Shown here in pieces: positions 6,701 through 10,742 of a DNA stretch of 12,294 bases. The position numbers were made by a program, and so were the translations under genes. Within the stretch, counting starts at the first letter, position 1; every line of letters starts with the position of its first letter. This stretch comes from Candidatus Omnitrophota bacterium (GTDB lineage Bacteria > Omnitrophota > Gorgyraeia > Zapsychrales > Zapsychraceae). The notes beneath the pieces were generated by a model that saw only the letters and a list, made by a program, of their open reading frames with translations, was not told the origin of the DNA and made no database searches. The stretch lies in the NCBI GenBank assembly GCA_020430005.1, contig JAGQKQ010000035.1, forward strand, positions 1-12,294, written 5' to 3'.

Positions 6701-9535
6701 TAGATTGCCGTATTGAGGAGATTCCCCATATTCAAAAACTTCAGCAGTACAACGCGGATTAGCCGGATCTCCGTCATAAACATAATTTTGCTTTTTCTGT
6801 AAATAAATAAAGTCCGCCCCCGGTGAAATGCTTTGTGGAGTACTCCAGTGATGAACGGTTTTGCTAAACAAATTACCATCCTTGTCATAAATCTCCTGAT
6901 AATCAATCCGTCCTTTTAAAGTATCACCTGTATGATAATGGGTTTCTGTATAATGGCCTTCAATATCAAAGACCCGAACCATCCCGAACCCGCGAAACTC
7001 ACGGTCTTCGGCATCCCACACACCGGCTTTATATTCATTGCGTGTTATATAGGTATCACCAATGCCGTTTGATTTGGTAATCGTGTCGACAACCTGGATA
7101 GGAAAAGGCAATGTGGTTAACGGACAGGTTGATCCGCCTAACGCGTATGTGATCTCTGTCGTCGCGCCCAGACCATTATTAACCTGCGCTAACAAATCAG
7201 GCGCAGTACCATCCGAGTACGCAATGTCAATACCTTCACTTCCTCCAACCCCTGCGCTTACCGTAAAGTCATTTAATGTGTCCCCATTATGATCAGCGAC
7301 CTGTACTTGCGCATTCCCGGCGGTAATATTAAATGTAACCGGAAGTTCTTTTTCTAAACCAAAAGTGCCGTCTCCTTTGGAGTCACGGTACTTGATTTTT
7401 CCGGCATCGAAATAACCCAAATCCGTCATACCATCATAATTAAAATCGGCAATGACAGGATTTTTGTCAGCGGCAAAGTTGGTTACAGTCGCCAGCGTGG
7501 TTAATGTTAACGAACTCTTTCCTAAATTCTGGCGTATCGTCCATTCTCCGACGGTTTTATCGAAAGCACAAAAATCCAATTGCCCATCACCATTAAAGTC
7601 GGCTCCAAACGTAATGTCATACTGATTCCCCACTTCAATACCACTAACGGAAGCATTAAATCCTGAACCATTGTTTATGGCTGTTCTGATATATTTTTTT
7701 GTTCCCGATGTGTAAAAGGTGTAAATATCTTGGTTACCGTCTGCGTTAAAATCGGCCAGAGAAGGCTCTTCATCAACACCAAAATTATTGAGCCACACAC
7801 CCTGGTCATTAAATTTTTCACCATCGGAAAAAGCCACCCTCCAATTGCCGGTCGATGGTGTAAAGATACTAATGTCCGCCCGGCCATCACCATTAAAATC
7901 GCCGGCCAGCACGGTGTCGTTCTCATCAACGCCTGAAAACCATTGTCTCTCCGGTAAGAAAAGATTACCGCCGGATAACAACACTTTAACCACTCCATCC
8001 GCGGGTATAAATGTCGCCACGTCCACCAGCCCGTCCGCGTTAAAGTCTCCTGATAAGGTTGGCTTAATGTACTGCTTCGAATGCATCAATGTGACATTGG
8101 AAGCCGTGGCGATATTTGTATCAAAATCAATAGCATACGCCTGATTTTGATTATATCCGGTCATTTCGATTAAATTGTATCCTGCTTCGAGCGTAATATC
8201 GCGTGGAAAAGTGTTGCCGCGCAGTTCATTTTCGTAATCTCCTTGAATATACATACTCATAACATCACCGGATGCTGAAACAGATACTGTGGTAGGTGAT
8301 GCGGCAAAAATATACGTCCACAGATAGACATGCGTATCCTGCTCAGCCGTTAGGTGCACTTGCCCCGATGCATTCTGCGACCAATTAAAACCGTCGATAC
8401 TTTTATTTTGGGCGGTGTGAACATCTCCCCATTCGGCCAAATAATTCTCCGGCGCGTAATATCCCGCGTTAGCGTAGCCGCCTGCCCGGGGAAACAGGGT
8501 ATAAACATTTTCATGTAATAGTTCAATGTGACCATAACGGACATTCCACAAATTATCCCCCGATACCGCTTCGGTCTCCTGAGGAACAACGTTGTATAAG
8601 TGCGTATTTTCTTTGGCCAGTTGCTGGTAGTCAAATAGAACCGAAGGAAAGGCTTCGCTGTCAAAGGCATCAAACTGTGTTACCATTGTCAATAACGACC
8701 GTCCGCTGACAGCGCTGATCTGATAACTGACATTATAGCGGCGCTGTAGTACATTATCAGCAAACACCTTAATGGAGGACAACCTTAAATCTGTGCGCAT
8801 CAGAAAGCCGGAGCTATATTTATTAACTCCTTTATCAGGACGCTGGGTATCATAGACAAACTCAACATAAGAAAAAGAATTCGCCCCTTGCAAAGGGTTA
8901 GATGTGTAATCAATACGGCTTAAGTAAACTTTGTTGTTATCTTTAATGTAGGTATACTCCATAGTATTACCATGAACATCTTCAACTTTGGAAATATACC
9001 AACTATATACCTTCCCGGCATGATCAGGGTCTCGTTCACGCGAGGCGTCTGTTGCGCCAAAAAAATACGTCGTACCATCCCGATCGGTCACCTCCCAGCC
9101 CGAGCCGACAAGTTTCTTCGCCCGCATAAACGCGCCTTCGGTCTTAGCACGAAAAAAATGGGTCGTCGGGTCCAAAACAAGCTCCTGCGAACTTCCGTTT
9201 TGAATTAACACAAACATATCACTAATGTCATCATAGGTCGGAATACCGTGCTTGGTCGCCCGCTGAATCTTTCCTACTTCCATCGTCCAGCCCACACCTA
9301 AAATACCATTAGGTAAATTTGAATTATATTGCAAAGCCAGATTCGGCTGGATCCCCGCGCGGCCCGGCGTCACAGCAATGGGAATACTAAAATTAGCGCT
9401 CCCCGAATGAGAGTCGGCTTCCGCGGAAAGAGAGTGGAATGTGGACAACCCGCCGTCAGCATGAACAGTGAGAACATAATAAAACCCGTTAATGATTAAC
9501 ATCAATGTGAGGAATGAAATAATGAGTTTTTTCAT
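1..9535 (-). CDS. Giant secreted SpvB/TcdB-type Rhs (YD-repeat) protein, C-terminal end outside window
   Basis: One open frame of at least 3178 codons runs from ATG at 9535 to the window edge with no stop; codon phase was checked at many points. Order of parts by residue: Sec signal peptide 1-26; SpvB-like domain about 30-110; six VCBS/FG-GAP calcium loops 480-770; TcdB-middle-like domain about 779-905; YD block 925-1480; three HxH modules 1495-1832; two 97-residue repeats 1893-2081; FN3-like and beta-rich domains 2083-2560; second YD block and Rhs core-associated domain 2562-2916; variable C-terminal region 2917 onward. In the known family the YD repeats wind into a hollow beta-shell that encloses or presents the C-terminal part. 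The start is supported by a Shine-Dalgarno (TAGGAG, 6 nt spacing) and a signal peptide that begins MKK. Role (toxin, adhesin or contact-dependent effector) is inferred and cannot be settled without the C-terminus. No immunity gene or TcA-like partner is visible in the window. Confidence 0.93.
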   Translation of the reverse strand, partial: MKKLIISFLTLMLIINGFYYVLTVHADGGLSTFHSLSAEADSHSGSANFSIPIAVTPGRAGIQPNLALQYNSNLPNGILGVGWTMEVGKIQRATKHGIPTYDDISDMFVLIQNGSSQELVLDPTTHFFRAKTEGAFMRAKKLVGSGWEVTDRDGTTYFFGATDASRERDPDHAGKVYSWYISKVEDVHGNTMEYTYIKDNNKVYLSRIDYTSNPLQGANSFSYVEFVYDTQRPDKGVNKYSSGFLMRTDLRLSSIKVFADNVLQRRYNVSYQISAVSGRSLLTMVTQFDAFDSEAFPSVLFDYQQLAKENTHLYNVVPQETEAVSGDNLWNVRYGHIELLHENVYTLFPRAGGYANAGYYAPENYLAEWGDVHTAQNKSIDGFNWSQNASGQVHLTAEQDTHVYLWTYIFAASPTTVSVSASGDVMSMYIQGDYENELRGNTFPRDITLEAGYNLIEMTGYNQNQAYAIDFDTNIATASNVTLMHSKQYIKPTLSGDFNADGLVDVATFIPADGVVKVLLSGGNLFLPERQWFSGVDENDTVLAGDFNGDGRADISIFTPSTGNWRVAFSDGEKFNDQGVWLNNFGVDEEPSLADFNADGNQDIYTFYTSGTKKYIRTAINNGSGFNASVSGIEVGNQYDITFGADFNGDGQLDFCAFDKTVGEWTIRQNLGKSSLTLTTLATVTNFAADKNPVIADFNYDGMTDLGYFDAGKIKYRDSKGDGTFGLEKELPVTFNITAGNAQVQVADHNGDTLNDFTVSAGVGGSEGIDIAYSDGTAPDLLAQVNNGLGATTEITYALGGSTCPLTTLPFPIQVVDTITKSNGIGDTYITRNEYKAGVWDAEDREFRGFGMVRVFDIEGHYTETHYHTGDTLKGRIDYQEIYDKDGNLFSKTVHHWSTPQSISPGADFIYLQKKQNYVYDGDPANPRCTAEVFEYGESPQYGNLTKAHQLGEVNCADGSKVGFDDHERIIETTYINNSSKWILGLPQIVTVRDKTGAVIRQTIFEYGADGLLEAKVEDAGTGVAADNPRVEYDYDGFGNLTETRDPKMYPTNITYDPLYHMFPLETENALGFSVVNEYYGVNGVAQNSGDGYFGLWGQLKSTTDPNEKKGTRVYDAFGRIIKTISPLDSLLYPTVTKEYQLTQTYSSVTTKQRVKHGENQTIDTVEYYDGLGRVSLVKSKSRTPGVYLVGEQTVYDNRGLPIKKYLPRFTSNPFESIPADHPFVEVEYDAMGRVVKTIQPKDDPALPDFYASMEYDKWTTKAINENGHKQESDFDAYGRLIEKREYTGADGRAAAYGYPSAAFQMYARTQYQYDVKGNLEKTIDHKGNETIITYDRLGRKKSINDPDMGFWMYDYDLNSNLIKQTDAKGQSIAFQYDQLNRLKKKIDQATDEVLAEYSYDGLTANNEQGRLRSVTYKEDAVDFVYDDLGHEIESVKTINNFSAHIARDYDALDRVTKIEYPDQENIYYQYDVAGQIQAISNTPDNLPEVVAWDEADPDPIPVNLVILWDEYDNPGPGWSEITDYERFIKIASTPGVLAGSSAHTHGISGQLLTSNVDTADGGDSTSNCTQFNHGHAVTGQQTDSSAAIFPRNYHVRLFRKNNTTVETEFPKGAIILFDSASIPTGWQAVNQDGYYIKVTDTSVGSREGSSHRHAFNVTSNTTTTPTTDCGSLDSVLPTHALSNHTHNAIGVTETADLNGWELNHVKFQFIKKVGPGNVIEDHNSYAYALFYDASTPVSGWADVTSSYEGRYLKSGLGSPSVGAAANLQHTHTIINGISGYKNGQGVAYGGYHRNFIKDHQHEYALTAAISPPLTEVPHRTFRLIRKKMYTLSPVIQTSFHRGMPKPLNHIQMAHNGNGGVLEKNLSPAALIRTILNWTEQYVLGVEPAYAQTGGAEMITPVNGTTFTTTNITFSWTTGVNVDEYILWIGNSAGAADVFKHPTGITATSETFSSLPLTGHPLYVRLWSSINGSWSYNDYVYQTQAGGGAGEPPTMASPANGTTLTTESVNFTWTTGTNVEAYALWVGTTFGGKDIFKHPAGVTTTSEIVNNIPLTGNPVYVRLWASINGNWSYDDYTYQTQTVVSDTIAPSQPTNLSFSDKTATTVTLTWSVSTDNVGVTGYRVYRNGSFLITVTTPTCTNTGLLASTTYQYEVSAIDAAGNESVKSAVLEVITDPLLTVTLNSVVAGDSQVELGWAPVTGVSGVSYTVKYGQSPGSYTTTLPVGDVTQYTVTGLTNGVDYYFAVSATSGGVEGDNSNELAGRPQASGVSSYEDFTGYIENDPSSTVTITNECIAFSNIESINTNTYVYKAHAGLGNFIHQFDSRMGLSQNWSGPMAIWGVSDTPGAAYDLWNDGLIVTTHTGMQFIGGYSLLSVAEVKGGQVTTLANLSKTLNRFVRYYFEIERTGAVVKVKVYTDEERLNLYDEMEVTSTVTGTMSYQYGFATRNNNVADRLMTGDVCHLVLGESVQTIDAPVLNSATPGNTNVALSWSAVSDAEGYKVHWGTTSGSYTYTEDAGLTTSTTIDQLTNDEALFFVVTAYKNAGALESGYSNVKSATPFDPLVTDDPTLIVKDIEYNAAGQKTRIEYGNGTITTYEYSRTFRLQRILTNDENGIVIQDLKYTYDPLGNILTITDDSLNGTDDQTFKYDEQNRLREANGSYGQKVYGYDEIGNITLKDGKSYEYDKIDAGAHAVTATDNGSTRTTFTYDGNGNMATKQVGSTITYYTYDIENRLIKVEKDDGAITEVVATYVYDGDGGRTQKIVGGDLSIQFVGALYERQGLRETKHIFLDTEQIASITDGKFTYIHTNHLGSTNVLTDKDGVVKEIIEYTPFGSFARRDKVNGTAEELVWHHFTQHFTDDESELIFMKARYYNPELGRFITPDTIVQDPTGSPQTFNRYSYVGNNPVNFVDPSGHFLDFLVYIFQAVASFIAANAATIATGAIIGGVSSVAMGGNFWQGALSGAVSGAVFAGLSPGINALSEGLVRGVTGTVGELSSGAFLVSDTIAAVISGSASSAASAASIGGDVGTSALTGGLVSGGLVFLRGTAKILRQKMVVQSLKNNSGGDSVGFFGDGFKLGGFRIRVEKVKTWYNSIIGFNLGGPQNGQGELGFTLFGFDFAINYSKGSFPDYLVEMYAGPHDFLNSWTYVSSGPNIGNLRNLSGVESFISAFTNVLNVA
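788..1850 (-). repeat. Second YD block and Rhs core-associated domain
   Basis: YD repeats resume at about residue 2562 (YNAAGQKTRIEYGNG, YDPLGNILTITDD, YDEIGNITLKDG, YDGNGNMATKQ, YDIENRLIKVE). The Rhs core-associated domain follows: HTNHLGSTNVLTDKDG from H2806, then YTPFGSF, FTQHFTDDESELIFMKARYY, NPELGRFITPD ending at D2883, NRYSYVGNNP and the P2906-x4-DP-x-G motif (D2911, G2914). In known Rhs and TcC proteins this domain is an aspartyl autoprotease that cuts just after the DPxG motif and frees the C-terminal part inside the shell. Here the residues after G2914 are H-F-L instead of the usual hydrophobic residue, so the exact cut site is uncertain. Confidence 0.9.
1860..3288 (-). other. FN3-like domains around a beta-rich domain
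   Basis: Residues about 2083-2174 (starting IAPSQPTNLSFS, with LTWSVSTDNVGVTGYRVYR and YEVSAIDAAGN) form a clear fibronectin type III domain. Residues about 2175-2262 (VELGWAPV, YTVKYGQSPGSY, LTNGVDYYFAVSA) form a second one. Residues about 2264-2465 are a beta-rich segment with FTGYIEND, YDLWNDGLIV, YYFEIERTGAVVKVKVY and YQYGFATRNNN; the pattern suggests a jelly-roll, concanavalin-like sugar-binding fold, but I do not recognise a family. Residues about 2469-2559 are a third FN3 domain (VALSWSAVSDAEGYKVHWG). Together they look like a spacer-and-binding module of a surface protein. Confidence 0.7.
3292..3859 (-). repeat. 97-residue tandem duplication (RLW-x-x-ING-x-W-x-YDDY type)
   Basis: Two consecutive copies in residues about 1893-2081 align with an offset of exactly 291 bp (97 codons). 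Both share P(V/A)NGTT, (F/S)FTWTTG-like strands, (I/A)LW(I/V)G, a KHP-(T/A)-G turn, PLTG-x-P-(L/V)-YVRLW and a closing INGxWSYxDYxYQTQ. The nucleotide match is still visible, for instance CTCCAG-x-TTCCATTGAT-like stretches at 3321 and 3612, so the duplication is fairly recent or under constraint. Domains with this RLW/W-Y-x-DY signature are common in large secreted bacterial proteins; their function is not established to my knowledge. A linker rich in N, Q and A (residues 1845-1892) precedes copy 1. Confidence 0.85.
4040..5053 (-). repeat. Three tandem phage-fibre-like HxH modules
   Basis: Residues about 1495-1832 contain three modules with the same plan. Each opens with an (I/A)L(W/F) strand and a P-x-x-GW turn followed by (R/Y)(F/Y)(I/L)K, has two His-x-His motifs, and closes with an R/K-rich strand (VRLFRKN, FQFIKK, FRLIRKK). 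The HxH pairs are H1544/H1546 with H1574/H1576, H1652/H1654 with H1685/H1687, and H1770/H1772 with H1800/H1802. Spacing within a pair is 30, 33 and 30 residues; between modules it is 108 and 118. HxH motifs of this type bind metal ions in T4-type tail-fibre tips (gp12, gp37), where three chains supply the histidines. Homology to those proteins is inferred from pattern only. One cysteine lies in module 1 (C1569) and one at a similar place in module 2 (C1670). Confidence 0.75.
5096..6763 (-). repeat. First YD (Rhs) repeat block
   Basis: Residues about 925-1480 hold many degenerate YD repeats of roughly 20 residues. Examples are YDGFGNLTETRDP, YDAFGRIIKTISP, YDAMGRVVKTIQP, YDRLGRKKSINDP, YDQLNRLKKKID and YDALDRVTKIEYP. 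In solved Rhs and TcC structures these strands spiral into a closed shell. The block stops abruptly after YDVAGQIQAIS, where an unrelated region of about 1,080 residues is inserted. Confidence 0.9.
6821..7201 (-). other. TcdB-middle-like domain
   Basis: Residues about 779-905 begin PDLLAQVNNGLGATTEITY and continue with LPFPIQVVDTI, NEYKAGVWDAEDREFRGFG and HYHTGDTLKGRIDY. This succession (NGLG, PFP-VV, a Y-x-x-G-x-x-D segment, then EFRGFG) is typical of the middle/N-terminal domain of insecticidal TcdB/TcaC proteins. It links the propeller to the YD-repeat shell. The boundary with the first YD repeats is approximate. Confidence 0.7.
7226..8098 (-). repeat. Six VCBS/FG-GAP calcium-loop repeats
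   Basis: Six loops of the form (A/G)DFNxDGxxD start near residues 496, 545, 594, 645, 696 and 747, so the period is 49-51 residues. Examples are GDFNGDGRADISIF and ADFNADGNQDIYTF. The acidic DxNxDG loop is the calcium-binding signature of integrin-type beta-propeller blades. The sixth copy is degenerate (ADHNGDTLNDF). Repeats of this kind sit between the SpvB and TcdB-middle domains in Tc-toxin B subunits, where they form a propeller. Confidence 0.8.
9206..9448 (-). other. SpvB-like N-terminal domain
   Basis: Residues about 30-110 carry the pattern of the Salmonella SpvB / insecticidal TcaC-TcdB N-terminus: SGSANFSIPI, then a PGRAGIQPNLALQYNS stretch, then GILGVGWTMEVGKIQR and GIPTYDD. In known relatives this domain starts the beta-shell and is linked to VCBS repeats and YD repeats in the same order as seen here. 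Boundaries are approximate. Confidence 0.75.
9458..9535 (-). other. Sec signal peptide of the Rhs protein
   Basis: Residues 1-26 show a positively charged start (MKK), a hydrophobic core (LIISFLTLMLIINGFYYVL) and a V-H-A end that fits a signal peptidase I site, with cleavage predicted between A26 and D27. This places the protein in the periplasm, at the surface or outside the cell. Many proteobacterial Rhs effectors lack a Sec signal and travel by type VI secretion, so export here is likely Sec first. No lipobox cysteine is present. Confidence 0.8.
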
Positions 9536-9539
9536 GAAG

Positions 9540-9545
9540 GACTCC
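9540..9545 (-). promoter_or_regulatory. Shine-Dalgarno of the Rhs gene
   Basis: Reading the minus strand, TAGGAG lies 6 nt (TCCTTC, with small uncertainty in the count) before the ATG at 9535. It is a near-perfect match to the 16S anti-SD and decides the start: no other good start with a signal peptide lies upstream in frame. Confidence 0.75.
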
Positions 9546-10183
9546 TAGGCTGTGAGAAGTGGTTAGCGAACATACAACGTTTCAGAAATCGCCGTCAGAC
9601 GGTGGCGTTTAAAAGATTAAGTTATTAAATTTTATCAACAAAGATATTTTAAGTAAAGCTTAAAAAGGGGGCGGACGATAAACACCATTTATCGCCAATA
9701 AATCACGCAAATGTAAACAATAACCCATTTCTTGATTATTGCAGTGAATCAAATCGCATTCTTTGTGCCAAATATGTGCCAACCTTACATCAAGATTGCC
9801 CTTAATGAACCAAAATTCAGCAAAATTGAAAGTCAAATTTTAGGCACAAGAAACTCGCTTGTAAGTGATTTATTTACAATTGGTTATCTTGTAACAGCAA
9901 AACCGCGTTAATGCATTACGGCTTTGTTCCGCGAAAGCAAGCTTTCGCTCCAGACAATCCCTCCACAAAAAAATCTTGAGCTATTCGGTCGTTTTCAAAT
10001 TTCCCAGACTTGAAATGCTACGAATTGCTTTGAAGCATGGAAATGGGGACAGATTGTACTCATTCCCTATGGGAACTCGTAGAATACTTTTTCTTCTTAA
10101 ATAACCCATCATGAAAAAAGCATTGGAACCTGATCCGCCAAACTCCGTGGCGGATTGCAGAGTCCATTCACCAATTCCCGCCC
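9546..10183. other. Intergenic region without a convincing gene
   Basis: About 640 bp between the Rhs gene and the tRNA terminator. Right part (9930-10183): three inverted repeats, GCGAAAGC-AA-GCTTTCGC at 9931-9948, TTCCC-TAT-GGGAA at 10063-10075 and ATCCGCCA-7 nt-TGGCGGAT at 10133-10155. Left part: AT-rich, with two direct TGTGCCAA copies 11 bp apart (9764 and 9775), an inverted GGCACA at 9843-9848, a hairpin at 9676-9694 and the Rhs promoter. Short frames on both strands (for example 72 codons at 9981-10199 minus) have no ribosome site or recognisable protein family and one overlaps the terminator, so I do not call genes. Confidence 0.6.
9629..9657 (-). promoter_or_regulatory. Likely sigma70-type promoter of the Rhs gene
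   Basis: On the minus strand a -35 like TTTACT (9657-9652) and a -10 TAAAAT (9634-9629, five of six consensus bases) are separated by exactly 17 bp in an AT-rich stretch. Predicted transcription would begin near 9621 and give a leader of about 86 nt. The region is very AT-rich, so chance matches are possible. A 7-bp inverted repeat (arms 9676-9682 and 9688-9694) lies just upstream of the -35. Confidence 0.45.
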
Positions 10184-10224
10184 AAAAAAATAGGCCCAAG
10201 CCTTTTTTGGCTTGAGCCTATTTT

Positions 10225-10225
<1 letters not shown>
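10184..10225 (-). terminator. Intrinsic terminator after the initiator tRNA
   Basis: Arms at 10209-10225 and 10186-10202 are 17 bp each with a 6-nt loop. On the minus-strand transcript all positions pair, with one G-U pair; on the plus strand that position is a C-A mismatch, which points to minus-strand use. The hairpin is followed by a run of U (seven A on the plus strand at 10184-10190, partly inside the stem base). It begins at the last base of the tRNA CCA end and would end the eno-ftsB-tRNA transcript. Confidence 0.9.
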
Positions 10226-10301
<76 letters not shown>

Positions 10302-10356
10302 GTTCTTTTGACAGCCAGGGTTGAACGTTCGGTGATGCTCGCACAACCGGATATTG

Positions 10357-10647
10357 TTATTCCTCAGTTTTTTCTTCCATCACGCTCGCCGGAAGGAGTT
10401 TGTAAATGACTTCGCCTTCACGTGCGATGCCCATTTTTTCCCGGGCGATTTTCTCTAAGTACACCGGATCTTCTTCTAATAACCGGCGCTCTTCTTCTAA
10501 CTGGGTATTTTTGAGTTCCAGTTCAAGAATTTTGGCGGCGTATTCCCGGTTTTTTTCTTTCAAATCCTGCATCCGGGTAAACGACGGTAGAAAAAACACA
10601 AATATTAAAAGAGCAATGATGAATAGTATTATACCATTCTTAAGCAT
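10357..10647 (-). CDS. ftsB: FtsB/DivIC-family septum formation protein
   Basis: A 96-residue single-pass membrane protein. Residues about 5-22 (GIILFIIALLIFVFFLP) form a membrane helix with a short cytoplasmic start. Residues about 27-62 form a charged coiled coil (LKEKNREYAAKILELELKN, then QLEEERRLLEEDP). The end has the family pattern DPVYLEKIAREKMGIAREGE, as in FtsB and DivIC (DPxYxExxAREKLGxxxxGE). Members link FtsQ and FtsL to the divisome at mid-cell and act in the periplasm. Length is normal for the family. It follows eno by 95 bp in the same direction, an arrangement seen in several bacterial groups. No Shine-Dalgarno is visible: a 7-bp repeat array ends 6 nt before the ATG. FtsB versus DivIC cannot be separated by sequence alone; ftsB is the usual name in Gram-negatives. 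Confidence 0.85.
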   Translation of the reverse strand: MLKNGIILFIIALLIFVFFLPSFTRMQDLKEKNREYAAKILELELKNTQLEEERRLLEEDPVYLEKIAREKMGIAREGEVIYKLLPASVMEEKTEE

Positions 10648-10653
10648 ATTTTA

Positions 10654-10681
10654 GTTGCTCGTTGCTGGTCGCTCGTTGCTC
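10654..10681 (+). repeat. 7-bp tandem repeat array, left arm
   Basis: Four consecutive heptamers: GTTGCTC, GTTGCTG, GTCGCTC, GTTGCTC (consensus GTYGCTC). It lies directly before the ftsB start codon and takes the place where a ribosome-binding site would be. The same unit occurs in inverted orientation at 10711-10738. Confidence 0.85.
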
Positions 10682-10710
10682 GCAAAAAACGTCTTAATTT
10701 TATTAAATAC

Positions 10711-10738
10711 CAGCGACGAGTCCCTAGCGACGAGCGAC
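10711..10738 (-). repeat. 7-bp tandem repeat array, right arm (inverted)
   Basis: Read on the minus strand, four heptamers: GTCGCTC, GTCGCTA, GGGACTC, GTCGCTG. The first, second and fourth match the consensus GTYGCTS of the left arm and the third is degenerate. The two arms match at 23 of 31 positions as an inverted repeat around an AT-rich centre of about 29 bp (10682-10710). The array ends 4 bp after the eno stop codon. Confidence 0.8.
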
Positions 10739-10742
10739 TAGA

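Noticed and set aside
358..9208. Many open frames of 62-118 codons on the plus strand and in other minus frames, for example 7788-8144 plus, 7675-7998 minus, 8350-8673 minus and 4441-4752 minus.
   Set aside because: All lie inside the continuous Rhs reading frame, have no ribosome sites or family motifs, and read as out-of-frame copies of its repeats.
1..9535. Possibility that the long Rhs frame is several genes or carries a frameshift.
   Set aside because: Codon phase agreed at more than a dozen checked points (for example 8050, 6715, 5122, 3844, 2326, 1684, 820) and the domain order is sensible throughout.
9590..9607. A hairpin in the Rhs leader (CGCCGTC...GGTGGCG) as attenuator or riboswitch.
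   Set aside because: Only a short stem with G-U pairs and no U run or known riboswitch core; too weak to call.
9981..10199. A 72-codon minus-strand frame starting near the tRNA terminator.
   Set aside because: Its first codons lie in the terminator arm, there is no Shine-Dalgarno, and it spans several inverted repeats; no family is recognised. Kept only as part of a possible repeat element.
10648..10742. A CRISPR array or an intrinsic terminator of eno.
   Set aside because: Units are 7 bp without spacers, and the hairpin lacks a following U run on the eno transcript and has several mismatches there.
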